Shown here: positions 22,006 through 33,096 of the stretch, in pieces
Position numbering within the stretch: the first letter of the stretch is position 1
Layout: every line of letters begins with the position of its first letter
Source of the DNA: Flavobacteriaceae bacterium
Lineage (GTDB): Bacteria; Bacteroidota; Bacteroidia; Flavobacteriales; Flavobacteriaceae
NCBI GenBank assembly: GCA_003564185.1
Contig: PXFS01000023.1
Span: 1 to 64,000 of the forward strand
Reading direction: 5' to 3'
Length of the DNA: 64,000 bases
Notes under the pieces: generated by a model
What the model saw: only the letters and a program-made list of their open reading frames with translations
Told to the model about the DNA's origin: nothing
Database searches by the model: none
Program-made: the position numbers and the translations under genes

Positions 22006-22602
22006 ATGAAAAACAAATCTATAAAGCTATCTATAATACTATTTCTATTAGTTAATACATTTTTTATTTGGGATTACTATGTACCTGAATTTGCTTATTT
22101 CTTGTCAATCATCTTTATGTTTATTGGTGTGGTTTTATTCTTCATCTTCTTACTAAAATTAGGAGCACTATTCTTACACCGATTCAAAAATAAAACAAAT
22201 ATGTACTCAGTTTTTTTTATAGGGGCTGTGTTATTTTTTTGCTATACCTACCCATTTGGTATAATAAAAAGTTCAATATTAGAATCACAGCCTTACTTGA
22301 AAGCTACTAGAATAGGAACGGCAAATTGTAGTTTTAGCATTCGACTAGAACACAATCAGAAATTTTCAGAGACAACAAGATGTTTTGGTGTGAAAAAGAA
22401 TAAAGGGAAATACACCATTAAAAATGACACTGTTTACTTTAATTATTATAATAATTCAGAGGCTGAAATTAATAAAACCATAGGAATATTAAATTTTGAT
22501 AATTTGAGTGACAAAGATTATTATGGTACTCTGCTCTTTTATGAAACATTAGGAGATAAAAAACCAGTTAAGCTTAAAATTTATGAATTAAATAAAGATT
22601 GA
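22006..22602 (+). CDS. hypothetical membrane protein
   Basis: Multiple N-terminal TM segments; ATG at 22006 avoids overlap with the DUF389 gene (ORF track starts 21967). Confidence 0.65.
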   Translation: MKNKSIKLSIILFLLVNTFFIWDYYVPEFAYFLSIIFMFIGVVLFFIFLLKLGALFLHRFKNKTNMYSVFFIGAVLFFCYTYPFGIIKSSILESQPYLKATRIGTANCSFSIRLEHNQKFSETTRCFGVKKNKGKYTIKNDTVYFNYYNNSEAEINKTIGILNFDNLSDKDYYGTLLFYETLGDKKPVKLKIYELNKD

Positions 22603-22682
22603 TGGTTTCTGTTAAAAAATGAGGGTGTAATTTGAACTCTGTCTAAAATTTATTAAATTAAACCTTTAAAATTTAGATAGAG

Positions 22683-23948
22683 ATGAAAAAAGTAGAACAA
22701 TCCGAATTAGAACAAAAAATATTAGACCAATTTTTGTCAGGCAAAAATTTATTTGGAGAAGACGGAGCTTTGGCTCCCTTATTAAAAAATGTTTTAGACA
22801 AGGCTTTACAAGCCGAGATGGAGAACCCTTTGAATGAATCAGAGCGAAGCTCTGGCAACAAGCGCAACGGACTAAAAACTAAAACAGTAAAGAGTAGTTT
22901 GGGTAATTTTGAATTAGAAGTACCCCAAGATCGTAACAGTAACTTTGAACCTGAAATAGTGAAGAAACGTCAAACTGTTTTAGCTGATCAATTAGCCGAT
23001 AAAATTATTGGTTTATATGGTTTAGGTATGAGTTACAGAGACATCTCTTCTCACATTAAAGAGATGTATGATACAGAGGTATCGCATAGTGTTTTAAGTC
23101 AGATTACCGATAGAATAATACCTGAGATTAAACAATGGCAAAATCGTCCTTTAGAATCGATGTACTGCATTGTTTGGTTAGATGCAATGCACTACAAAGT
23201 AAAAGTGGATGGACGCATAAAGAGCAAAGCTCTTTATAACGTGCTTGGAGTAAACAAAAATGGCTACAAAGAAGTTTTAGGCATTTATTTATCCGAGAGT
23301 GAAGGAGCTAACTTCTGGTTAAGTGTTTTAACAGATTTAAATAATCGTGGATTACAGGATATTTTAATTGCTTGTACAGACAACCTAAAAGGCTTTAGTG
23401 AAGCTATTTTAAGTGTATTTCCAAAGACTGAAATACAGAAATGTGTTATACATCAGATTAGAAATTCCCTAAAGTACATAGCCTCTAAAGACAAAAAAGA
23501 CTTTATGAAAGACCTGAAAGAGGTCTATAGAGCAGATACCAAGGATTTAGCAGAAGAAGCTTTAAAAGCACTCGAAGAGAAGTGGGTACAGAAATACCCT
23601 TTAGTGATAGAAAGCTGGAAAAACAACTGGGAAGAACTCAGTACCTATTTTCAATATACTAAGCCAATACGTAAGCTTATTTACACGACAAACACCGTAG
23701 AGGGTTATCATCGCCAAGTAAGAAAAGTAACAAAAACAAAAGGTGCATTCCCAACTGATATGGCTCTTCTAAAGATAGTTTACTTAGCTACAATGAATAT
23801 ACAAAAAAAGTGGAAAGCACCACTGCACAATTGGAGTTTGACGATTCAACAATTATATATTAAATTTGGCAACAGAATCCCATTGGATTTGGAACTTCGT
23901 TCTGGAGGGGCTAGCCCCTCCAGAACGAAAAAATCGGACAGAGTTTAA
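22683..23948 (+). CDS. IS256 family (mutator type) transposase
   Basis: 421 aa; YGLGMSYRDISSHI, VWLDAMHYKV, LGVNKNGYKEVLGIYLSESEGANFWLSVLTDLNNRGLQDILIACTDNLKGFSEAI, TTNTVEGYHRQVRKVTKTKGAFP. Confidence 0.96.
   Translation: MKKVEQSELEQKILDQFLSGKNLFGEDGALAPLLKNVLDKALQAEMENPLNESERSSGNKRNGLKTKTVKSSLGNFELEVPQDRNSNFEPEIVKKRQTVLADQLADKIIGLYGLGMSYRDISSHIKEMYDTEVSHSVLSQITDRIIPEIKQWQNRPLESMYCIVWLDAMHYKVKVDGRIKSKALYNVLGVNKNGYKEVLGIYLSESEGANFWLSVLTDLNNRGLQDILIACTDNLKGFSEAILSVFPKTEIQKCVIHQIRNSLKYIASKDKKDFMKDLKEVYRADTKDLAEEALKALEEKWVQKYPLVIESWKNNWEELSTYFQYTKPIRKLIYTTNTVEGYHRQVRKVTKTKGAFPTDMALLKIVYLATMNIQKKWKAPLHNWSLTIQQLYIKFGNRIPLDLELRSGGASPSRTKKSDRV
23896..23929. repeat. 34-bp perfect palindrome in the 3' end of the IS256 transposase
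   Basis: TTCGTTCTGGAGGGGCTAGCCCCTCCAGAACGAA equals its own reverse complement. Confidence 0.97.
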
Positions 23949-24018
23949 ATTACACTCCCTCAAAAATGTTTTCTATCACTTTAACCATCAATCTTGAGAA
24001 TTTACTAATTTTTTCTGA

Positions 24019-25191
24019 TTAAACAACCATCACAAAAATCTCTTGTTTATTACTATTTGTTTTAAGTAGGCTTTCTAAGTTCACTTCTCCAACTTGAAAT
24101 TTACCAAAATATCCTTCTTTTTCTTCTTTAATAGACAACCAAGGAATAACAGTCAACTTTTCAGGATGTTTACTTGAAGCATAAATTTTTAAAGTCTTAT
24201 TATTAGTGAATTTTGGTCTTGAAGTACTAAAAGCCTTAGTAAACTTATAGTCCCTTCCATTTAATGCATCCTTAGCGTCAGCTAATACGGCACTTGCTGT
24301 GGGAATACTTCCTGCGCCTTTACCCACAAAAAGTTGTTTGTTAGCAAAACTTGCATGTATTTCAGCTCCATTAAATTCAAAGGCTACATCATGTAGGAAT
24401 TCATCTTTACTAACTAATTTCGGAATTGCATAGGCAATAATATGACCTTCAACAAGTTCAGCATGAATAGTTGGTTTAATTACTCTATTTTGTTGTTGAG
24501 CAAAATCAAGATCAGCTTTTTTGATATTTCTAATTCCAAATCGATTGATTTGCTTCGTTTCTACCCAAATACCAAAAGCGTGATAAACCAATATCTGAAG
24601 CTTGTAAGTTGCATCCCAACCATCAATGTCTAAGGTAGGGTCAGATTCTGCAAAACCCGCTTTTTGTGCCTCAGCTAATACTTGATTGAAACTTGCGTTA
24701 TCTTGATGAAGCTTGGTAAGGATAAAATTGCAAGTTCCATTTACAATAGCACTTATGGACTGAATTTCATCTAAGGCATAGAAATTTTCCAAGGTTTGAA
24801 TAATGGGAATACTACCAGCTACTGCTCCTTCGTAAAATAAACGTACTTGATGCTTTCTTGATAGTTCAATTAACTCGGGAAGATGTGAAGCCAACATCTT
24901 TTTATTAGCCGTTACTACTGGCTTTCCATTGGCAAGCGACTCTTTTACTAACTGATAAGCCGCTTCAGCATCATCAATGACTTCAATAATTAATTGAATA
25001 TTAGGATTTCGAATCACTTCAATAGCATCATAAGTGAAAAACCGATCTTCAATTGATCTTTTTTTATGGTGATTTTTAACGGCGATTTTCTCAATTTGAA
25101 AGGGGTTAGAAGAATTTTTTTTAAGGCAATGATAAAATCCTGATCCTACACTTCCAAACCCAATCAATCCTATTTTTGTTTTTTTATTCAT
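24019..25191 (-). CDS. Homoserine dehydrogenase
   Basis: 390 aa; KIGLIGFGSVGSGFYHCL, VTANKKMLA, GSIPIIQTL, NGTCNFILTKL, GFAESDPTLDIDGWDATYKLQIL. Confidence 0.93.
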   Translation of the reverse strand: MNKKTKIGLIGFGSVGSGFYHCLKKNSSNPFQIEKIAVKNHHKKRSIEDRFFTYDAIEVIRNPNIQLIIEVIDDAEAAYQLVKESLANGKPVVTANKKMLASHLPELIELSRKHQVRLFYEGAVAGSIPIIQTLENFYALDEIQSISAIVNGTCNFILTKLHQDNASFNQVLAEAQKAGFAESDPTLDIDGWDATYKLQILVYHAFGIWVETKQINRFGIRNIKKADLDFAQQQNRVIKPTIHAELVEGHIIAYAIPKLVSKDEFLHDVAFEFNGAEIHASFANKQLFVGKGAGSIPTASAVLADAKDALNGRDYKFTKAFSTSRPKFTNNKTLKIYASSKHPEKLTVIPWLSIKEEKEGYFGKFQVGEVNLESLLKTNSNKQEIFVMVV

Positions 25192-25194
25192 TTT

Positions 25195-26204
25195 TTATGT
25201 CTTTAATAAAGCCTCAATTGTTGAGGTGAATTTTTTTGTTTCTACCAAGAATGCATCATGACCATATATTGAATCCACTTGAAACAGCTTGGCATTTTGT
25301 ATATGTTTGACTAAATATTTTTGCTCGTTTGGTGGGAAAAGTAGATCTGAGCTAATGCTAATTACCAAGGTTTCAGCTTTTATTTCACCTAATGCTTGAG
25401 GTATGCTTTTCCAACCCCTTCCAACATGATGGCTGTCCATACTTTTACTTAAATTAAAGTAAGCATAAGCATCAAATCGATTAGCTAGCTTTTCACCTTG
25501 ATAGCTTTGATAAGTTACGGCTTTTGGCTTACAACTTATGTCTAAAAAATCGTCTGCTTGTCTATTGTTGTAGATCTGTGCAGTTCTATAGGACAGCATT
25601 GCTGTAGCTCTGGCCGCTATCAAACCATTTCTTCCTGCATTTTTAGAGTTTTCTCCAAAGGTAACATCGGCTTGAATAGCTAAGCGCTGTGCTTGATTGA
25701 AAGCAATTCCCCAAGGGGTGTGTTTGGCTGAAGTTGCTAACAACACCAGCTTCTTTACTTTTCCTTTTAATTGAATTGCCCATTGCATAGCATGCATTCC
25801 TCCCATGGAAGCACCGATTAATAAATGAATAGAAGGTATTTTTAAGCTAATTCTAAGCATTTCTAATACGTCAGAAAAATCTTTAATGCTAATCAAAGGG
25901 AAGTCCAATAAATAAGGACTTCCTGTTTTAGGGTTGGTACTTTTGGCATTGGTTGATCCATAGCATGAACCCAACATATTAACACAAATAATAAAATACT
26001 TATTAGGATCAATCGCTTGATTGTTTCCTACCAATCCATTCCACCATTCCAATGGATTGGAGTTGGCTGTTAAGGCGTGACAAACCCAAATAACATTGTC
26101 TTTCTTAGTATTAAGTTTTCCAAAGCATTGATAGGCTAGTGTGAAATCTTCTATACTTTCACCGTTACTTAACCTAAAAATTCCTTTATGTTTAAAAAAA
26201 TACA

Positions 26205-26205
<1 letters not shown>
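25195..26205 (-). CDS. metX: Homoserine O-acetyltransferase (MetX-like alpha/beta hydrolase)
   Basis: 336 aa; CHALTANSNPLEWW, NMLGSCYGSTNAKS, GASMGGMHAMQWA. Confidence 0.93.
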
Positions 26206-27545
<1,340 letters not shown>

Positions 27546-27549
27546 TTAC

Positions 27550-27584
27550 AAAAAGAAAAAGCCTACTGTTTTATGCAGTAGGCT
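27550..27584 (-). terminator. intrinsic terminator in the metY leader (candidate attenuator)
   Basis: Minus strand: AGCCTACTG-CATAAAA-CAGTAGGCT followed by TTTTCTTTTT, upstream of the metY ATG. Confidence 0.9.
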
Positions 27585-27619
27585 TGATAAAAAGTATATA
27601 AATAAGTGCCTACTGCATA
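27572..27619 (-). promoter_or_regulatory. candidate antiterminator hairpin overlapping the Met leader ORF end and terminator 5' arm
   Basis: TATGCAGTAGGC (27619-27608, minus) is perfectly complementary to GCCTACTGCATA (27583-27572, minus); excludes the terminator stem. Confidence 0.75.
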
Positions 27620-27636
27620 CGCATAGACATCATCAT
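27610..27636 (-). CDS. candidate methionine-rich leader peptide MMMSMRMQ
   Basis: Minus: ATG ATG ATG TCT ATG CGT ATG CAG TAG; 5 of 8 codons Met; between the SAM riboswitch and the terminator. Confidence 0.65.
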   Translation of the reverse strand: MMMSMRMQ

Positions 27637-27734
27637 TACAAATACAGAAAAAGTAAGTGAATAAATGTGTTCAACAGTTGTTTTCAACTGTTGATTAGGA
27701 AGTTTAAAAAACGAATTTTTTTGTAACATATTTA

Positions 27735-27831
27735 ATTTATATTTCCCATTTTGGGCGGGAATTAGCACCATGCCAACTTTTGGTGGTTGCCGAAGGTCAA
27801 AGAGCCCGTCTCTCGCTTCATCTTTATAAAT
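27735..27831 (-). ncRNA. SAM-I (S-box) riboswitch upstream of metY-metX-hom
   Basis: Minus: ATTTATA(P1)aagatgaagcGAGAGACGGGCTCTTTGACCTTCGGCAACCaccaaaagttggcatGGTGCTAATTCCCGCCcaaaatgggaaaTATAAAT(P1'); matches conserved S-box core segments. Confidence 0.88.
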
Positions 27832-27858
27832 CAAAACACGTTGAAGTGATTTGAATTA

Positions 27859-27890
27859 CAAATATACAATCGATTTCTAAATTCTCAAAA
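27859..27890 (-). promoter_or_regulatory. promoter of the metY leader transcript
   Basis: Minus: TTTTG-N19-TATATTTG, Bacteroidota -33/-7 consensus, just upstream of the riboswitch. Confidence 0.7.
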
Positions 27891-27965
27891 TTGGTTTTTG
27901 TTAAAATTTAGAAAAGAAACTATATGCAAATTTTTCTTTATTTGGTCATTTTTTTTTACATTAAT

Positions 27966-28003
27966 CAAAAAAAAATGACGTTTCAATTAAACGTCATTTT
28001 TAT
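27966..28003. terminator. bidirectional terminator-like hairpin
   Basis: AAAAATGACGTTT-CAATT-AAACGTCATTTTT downstream of 28021-28761. Confidence 0.85.
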
Positions 28004-28020
28004 AAATCAATTTTAAATTC

Positions 28021-28761
28021 TTACATGATGTCTAAGTAGTATTCAACTACAGAACTTATCTGTTCTTCTTTCTCATTTGAGTCACCCCTAAATTTAATTT
28101 TATTCTTTTTAATAAAATTTTTAATTTCTTTTTTAAATTCTCCAGGAAAATTATTGTTGGCTTTTCTTTTACTAGTTTCTATTTCAAAATAATCTCCATT
28201 AACAGAAATATAATAAGCAACGCTAGACTTAAGTTGTGCAGGTCTACCAGTGTCGTAAGAACTTTCACTTTTTTGCTCAGGAATAAAATCTTGATAGTAG
28301 CGTTTCAAAATTTGAGCTTTATTTCCATTTTTTTCAAATTCATCTACGATAACTAAGTATCCATTTGGAGATCTACCATTTTCAAATAAAATTCTTGGAC
28401 CATGAAAATATTTAAATCGTTCGCCTTCTAATTCAAAACCAAGTTGATTTGTTTTCTGAACGGGTCCAGCTTTAGAACGATCATCTTCCATCATTAATTC
28501 AAATTCATCTTTAAAAATGTTGTACCGTATTTCACCTTCCATTTCTTCACCATCTTCTTTTTCTTCTATAATTTTACCAATTTTAAAATCTTCATATAAA
28601 AGAGGGCTACCATTAACTTTGTCTAATTCAATTTCTCTGTCACCAACCATCATTTGATCAAATGCAGTTAAATCCCTCCAATCTCCCATGGAATTCATAT
28701 TAATTTGAGCAAAAGAAAATGAAGTTACTAGAATAAATAGGAATAAAATTTTTGTTTTCAT
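28021..28761 (-). CDS. secreted hypothetical protein
   Basis: 246 aa with signal peptide MKTKILFLFILVTSFSFAQ. Confidence 0.75.
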   Translation of the reverse strand: MKTKILFLFILVTSFSFAQINMNSMGDWRDLTAFDQMMVGDREIELDKVNGSPLLYEDFKIGKIIEEKEDGEEMEGEIRYNIFKDEFELMMEDDRSKAGPVQKTNQLGFELEGERFKYFHGPRILFENGRSPNGYLVIVDEFEKNGNKAQILKRYYQDFIPEQKSESSYDTGRPAQLKSSVAYYISVNGDYFEIETSKRKANNNFPGEFKKEIKNFIKKNKIKFRGDSNEKEEQISSVVEYYLDIM

Positions 28762-29009
28762 GTTTTTTAGTTTTAAAGTTCAAATATAGAGTTATTAAAC
28801 ACCAATGCCAAAATACTAATTAATTATATTCAAAATTGATGCCAGTTTTAGCATATCTGAGCTAATTTTTAATACTTATTGAGTAAAAATTAATAAAAGA
28901 AGGGCTACAAAGTTAATTTTAAAGCTTGGTATACTTATTGATTTGTGTAACTGGTTTTAAAGTGTATTCGTTAGCGCTATTTAACTTTCAGAAAATAAAT
29001 TATTTATAA

Positions 29010-29040
29010 TTTGTCTGTTTAAAATTAATTACTACTTTTG
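29010..29040 (+). promoter_or_regulatory. promoter of the rpsL (str/S10) operon
   Basis: TTTG-N19-TACTTTTG, Bacteroidota consensus. Confidence 0.7.
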
Positions 29041-29086
29041 CAACTCCTAAAAATTAGGGTTATTAAATTAATATTTGTAAAATAAT

Positions 29087-29461
29087 ATGCCAACAATTTC
29101 ACAATTAGTTAGAAAAGGAAGACGTACTATAACTAAGAAGAGTAAATCGGCTGCTTTGGATTCTTGTCCTCAGAGACGTGGAGTTTGTACGCGTGTTTAC
29201 ACAACCACACCAAAAAAACCTAACTCAGCAATGCGAAAAGTTGCTCGTGTAAGGTTAACAAATGGTAAGGAGGTTAACGCATACATTCCAGGGGAGGGAC
29301 ACAATCTTCAAGAGCACTCGATAGTATTAGTTAGAGGCGGGAGAGTAAAAGACTTGCCAGGGGTAAGGTACCATATTGTAAGAGGTGCTTTAGATACTGC
29401 TGGAGTAGAAGGTAGATTGCAACGTAGAAGTAAATACGGTGCTAAACGTCCAAAAAAATAA
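29087..29461 (+). CDS. rpsL: 30S ribosomal protein S12
   Basis: [12 protein letters not shown] ... [18 protein letters not shown]. Confidence 0.98.
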   Translation: MPTISQLVRKGRRTITKKSKSAALDSCPQRRGVCTRVYTTTPKKPNSAMRKVARVRLTNGKEVNAYIPGEGHNLQEHSIVLVRGGRVKDLPGVRYHIVRGALDTAGVEGRLQRRSKYGAKRPKK

Positions 29462-29484
29462 GTTGAATACGTTAAAGTAAAGAC

Positions 29485-29961
29485 ATGAGAAAAAGACAGG
29501 CAAAAGCGAGACCTATACTTCCAGACCCAAAATTCAATGATCAGTTAGTGACACGTTTCGTTAACATGTTGATGTGGGATGGTAAAAAGTCAGTAGCTTT
29601 TAAAATCTTCTATGATGCAATGGATATTGTAGAGGAAAAGAAGCAAGATGAGGAAAAATCTGCTTTAGAGGTGTGGAAAGAAGCACTTTCTAATGTAATG
29701 CCTCACGTTGAGGTGAGAAGTAGAAGAGTTGGAGGGGCAACCTTTCAAATTCCTACACCTATTCGACCAGATAGAAAAATTTCAACAGCCATGAAATGGT
29801 TGATTAATTTTTCAAGAAAGCGAAACGAAAAATCTATGGCTAATAAATTAGCTGCAGAAGTTTTAGCTGCTGCTAAAGAAGAAGGAGCAGCGGTTAAGAA
29901 AAGAGTAGATACTCACCGTATGGCTGAAGCTAACAAAGCATTTTCACACTTTAGATTCTAA
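29485..29961 (+). CDS. rpsG: 30S ribosomal protein S7
   Basis: S7 family sequence, operon position. Confidence 0.98.
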   Translation: MRKRQAKARPILPDPKFNDQLVTRFVNMLMWDGKKSVAFKIFYDAMDIVEEKKQDEEKSALEVWKEALSNVMPHVEVRSRRVGGATFQIPTPIRPDRKISTAMKWLINFSRKRNEKSMANKLAAEVLAAAKEEGAAVKKRVDTHRMAEANKAFSHFRF

Positions 29962-29966
29962 GAGCA

Positions 29967-32078
29967 ATGGCACAAAGAGATTTAAAATTTACAAGGAATA
30001 TAGGTATTGCAGCGCATATTGATGCGGGTAAGACAACAACAACTGAGCGTATTTTATATTACACAGGGGTAAGCCATAAAATTGGTGAAGTGCATGATGG
30101 TGCTGCAACAATGGACTGGATGGAACAGGAGCAGGAGCGTGGTATTACTATTACTTCTGCGGCTACTCACTGTAAGTGGATGTATAGAGATCAAGAGTAT
30201 ACAGTTAACATTATTGATACTCCTGGACACGTTGATTTTACTGTAGAAGTAGAGCGATCTTTACGTGTGTTGGATGGAGTTGTTGCTTTGTTTAGCGCGG
30301 TTGATGGTGTTGAGCCACAATCTGAGACAGTTTGGAGACAAGCTGATAAATATAAGGTACCTCGCTTAGGTTTTGTTAACAAAATGGACCGTCAAGGTGC
30401 TAACTTCTTTAACGTTTGTAATCAAGTTAGAGAAATGTTAGGAGGTAACCCGGTTCCATTGCAAGTTCCAATTGGAGATGAAATTGACTTTAAAGGTGTG
30501 GTTGATTTGATTTCTAAGAAAGCAATTGTATGGAATGAAGAGGATATGGGTATGACTTATGAAGTCATTGACATACCTGCTGAATTAGAAGAAGACGTGC
30601 AAAAATATAGAGCTGAACTAGTAGAAGCTGTAGCTGAGTATGATGAAGAATTGATGGAAAAATTCTTTGAAGATGAAGACTCAATTACTGAAGACGAAAT
30701 TATTGCAGCTTTACGTGCGGCAACAATTGATATGTCAATCATTCCTATGATGTGTGGTTCTGCATTTAAGAATAAAGGAGTTCAAGCTATGCTTGATGCA
30801 GTGATGCGCTTTTTGCCATCACCTGTTGATGTTGAAGCAATTGAAGGAGAAAATCCTTCAACCGGAGAAATGGAGTCGAGAAAACCAAACGTTGAATCGC
30901 CATTTTCTGCTTTAGCATTTAAAATTGCAACCGATCCTTTTGTTGGTCGTTTAGCATTCTTTAGAGCTTATTCGGGTACACTTGACGCTGGTTCTTACGT
31001 ATTGAACAATCGCTCTGGTAAAAAGGAACGTATTTCAAGAATGTATCAAATGCACTCTAATAAACAACAGCCAATTGATAAAATTGAAGCTGGAGATATT
31101 GGAGCGGCCGTAGGTTTTAAAGATATTAAAACTGGAGATACATTAACGGATATGGATCATCCAATTGTTTTGGAATCTATGTCTTTTCCTGATCCTGTAA
31201 TAGGTATTGCTGTTGAGCCTAAAACTAAGGCTGATGTTGAGAAAATGGGAACAGCTTTAGCTAAATTAGCGGAAGAGGATCCTACATTTGTTGTTAAAAC
31301 AGATGAAGCCTCAGGGCAAACTGTAATCTCTGGTATGGGTGAACTTCACTTAGACATCTTAATTGACCGAATGAAGCGTGAATTTAAGGTAGAAGTTAAT
31401 GTAGGTGAGCCACAAGTAGAGTACAAAGAAACTTTAAAACGTAATGCAGATCACCGTGAAGTTTATAAAAAACAAACAGGTGGTAGAGGTAAGTTTGCGG
31501 ATATTGTTTTCGAAATGGGACCTGTTGATGAGGACTTTGAAGGAAACGGATTACAGTTTATTGACCAAATTAAAGGGGGTAGAATTCCAAAAGAATTTGT
31601 TCCTTCTGTGAAAGCTGGTTTTGAAGCAGCTATGAAAGTAGGACCTTTGGCTGGTTTCCAAATGGATACTTTGAAAGTTACTTTAAAGGATGGTTCTTTC
31701 CACCCTGTAGATTCTGATCAGCTATCATTTGAGTTAGCTGCTAAGTTAGGATTTAAAGCAGCTGCAAAGAAAGCGGGAGCAGTTGTGCTTGAGCCAATGA
31801 TGAAGGTTGAAGTAGTTACTCCTGAAGAGAATATGGGTGATATAGTTGGTGATTTGAACCGTAGAAGAGGGCAAGTGAATGACATGTCTGACCGTTCTGG
31901 AGCAAAAGTTGTTAAAGCAATTGTTCCGTTATCAGAAATGTTTGGATATGTAACTACTTTAAGAACATTGTCTTCGGGTAGAGCAACTTCAACAATGGAG
32001 TTTTCACATTATGAAGAAACTCCAAGTAATATTTCAGAAACAGTAATCGCTGCGGCGAAAGGAGAAACAAACGCGTAA
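29967..32078 (+). CDS. fusA: Elongation factor G
   Basis: [24 protein letters not shown]; 703 aa. Confidence 0.98.
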   Translation: MAQRDLKFTRNIGIAAHIDAGKTTTTERILYYTGVSHKIGEVHDGAATMDWMEQEQERGITITSAATHCKWMYRDQEYTVNIIDTPGHVDFTVEVERSLRVLDGVVALFSAVDGVEPQSETVWRQADKYKVPRLGFVNKMDRQGANFFNVCNQVREMLGGNPVPLQVPIGDEIDFKGVVDLISKKAIVWNEEDMGMTYEVIDIPAELEEDVQKYRAELVEAVAEYDEELMEKFFEDEDSITEDEIIAALRAATIDMSIIPMMCGSAFKNKGVQAMLDAVMRFLPSPVDVEAIEGENPSTGEMESRKPNVESPFSALAFKIATDPFVGRLAFFRAYSGTLDAGSYVLNNRSGKKERISRMYQMHSNKQQPIDKIEAGDIGAAVGFKDIKTGDTLTDMDHPIVLESMSFPDPVIGIAVEPKTKADVEKMGTALAKLAEEDPTFVVKTDEASGQTVISGMGELHLDILIDRMKREFKVEVNVGEPQVEYKETLKRNADHREVYKKQTGGRGKFADIVFEMGPVDEDFEGNGLQFIDQIKGGRIPKEFVPSVKAGFEAAMKVGPLAGFQMDTLKVTLKDGSFHPVDSDQLSFELAAKLGFKAAAKKAGAVVLEPMMKVEVVTPEENMGDIVGDLNRRRGQVNDMSDRSGAKVVKAIVPLSEMFGYVTTLRTLSSGRATSTMEFSHYEETPSNISETVIAAAKGETNA

Positions 32079-32090
32079 TAAGAACTTATC

Positions 32091-32396
32091 ATGAGTCAGA
32101 AAATAAGAATCAAACTTAAATCTTACGATCATAACTTGGTTGATAAGTCAGCTGAAAAAATCGTAAAAACTGTAAAAACAACTGGTGCAGTAGTAACTGG
32201 TCCAATACCATTACCTACTAAAAAGAAAATTTTTACTGTTTTACGTTCCCCTCACGTAAATAAAAAATCGCGTGAGCAGTTTGAGCTGAATTCATTCAAG
32301 CGTCTATTAGACATTTACAGCTCTTCATCAAAAACCATTGATGCATTGATGAAGCTGGAATTGCCTAGTGGAGTAGAAGTAGAAATTAAGGTTTAA
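32091..32396 (+). CDS. rpsJ: 30S ribosomal protein S10
   Basis: S10 family, operon position. Confidence 0.97.
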   Translation: MSQKIRIKLKSYDHNLVDKSAEKIVKTVKTTGAVVTGPIPLPTKKKIFTVLRSPHVNKKSREQFELNSFKRLLDIYSSSSKTIDALMKLELPSGVEVEIKV

Positions 32397-32421
32397 TTAC
32401 AACGAATTGAAAGTAAAAAAT

Positions 32422-32452
32422 AAGTGCGGTAGTCTTGCTGCACTTGTTTTTT
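32422..32452 (+). terminator. terminator/attenuator-like hairpin between rpsJ and rplC
   Basis: AAGTGCGGTA-GTCT-TGCTGCACTT (10 bp with two G.U pairs) followed by GTTTTTT. Confidence 0.65.
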
Positions 32453-32481
32453 GATGTTTAAATAAATTAATAATTATAAAT

Positions 32482-33096
32482 ATGTCTGGGTTAATAGGAA
32501 AGAAAATTGGCATGACCAGCATCTTTGATGAAAATGGAAAAAACATTCCATGTACTGTAATTGAAGCTGGACCATGTGTAGTTACCCAAGTCAGAACCTC
32601 AGAGGTTGACGGGTATGAAGCTCTTCAACTTGGTTTCGATGACAAATCAGACAAGAATGCTAGTTTAGCTGCTCAAGGGCACTTTAAGAAAGCTGGTACT
32701 TCCGTCAAAAGAAAAGTTGTTGAATTCCAAGGATTTGAAGAAGAACACAAACTAGGTGATCAAGTCACTGTAGATTTGTTTAAAGAAGGAGAATTTGTTG
32801 ATGTTTCAGGAACCTCTAAAGGTAAAGGCTTTCAAGGTGTAGTTAAGCGCCATGGTTTTGCCGGTTCAGAGCGAACTCACGGTCAACAAAGTATGCTTAG
32901 AGCGCCTGGTTCTGTAGGTGCTGCCTCTGATCCATCAAGAGTTTTCAAAGGAATGCGAATGGCTGGTCAGACAGGGAATGCAAAAGTAAAAGTTCAAAAT
33001 CTTAGAGTGTTAAAAGTAGTACCTGAAAAAAATCTTTTAGTAGTTAAAGGATGTGTGCCAGGTCATAATAACGCTTATGTAACTATTCAGAAGTAA
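32482..33096 (+). CDS. rplC: 50S ribosomal protein L3
   Basis: [32 protein letters not shown]. Confidence 0.98.
   Translation: MSGLIGKKIGMTSIFDENGKNIPCTVIEAGPCVVTQVRTSEVDGYEALQLGFDDKSDKNASLAAQGHFKKAGTSVKRKVVEFQGFEEEHKLGDQVTVDLFKEGEFVDVSGTSKGKGFQGVVKRHGFAGSERTHGQQSMLRAPGSVGAASDPSRVFKGMRMAGQTGNAKVKVQNLRVLKVVPEKNLLVVKGCVPGHNNAYVTIQK

Larger units (their letters stand above)
22621..23961 (+). mobile_element. IS256-family insertion sequence, apparently complete
   Basis: Terminal IRs GAGGGTGTAATTTGAACTCTGTC (22621-22643) and complement of GAGGGAGTGTAATTTAAACTCTGTC (23937-23961) flank a mutator-type transposase; AAAAATG at both ends as possible target duplication. Confidence 0.9.

Noticed and set aside
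27610-27834. 74-aa ORF MIYKDEARDGLFDLRQPPKVGMVLIP... as a protein gene
   Set aside because: It runs through the SAM-I aptamer and hairpin; only its last codons (MMMSMRMQ) are retained as a candidate leader peptide
29087-32396. Absence of tuf between fusA and rpsJ as a deletion
   Set aside because: Merged str/S10 order without tuf here is usual in Bacteroidota
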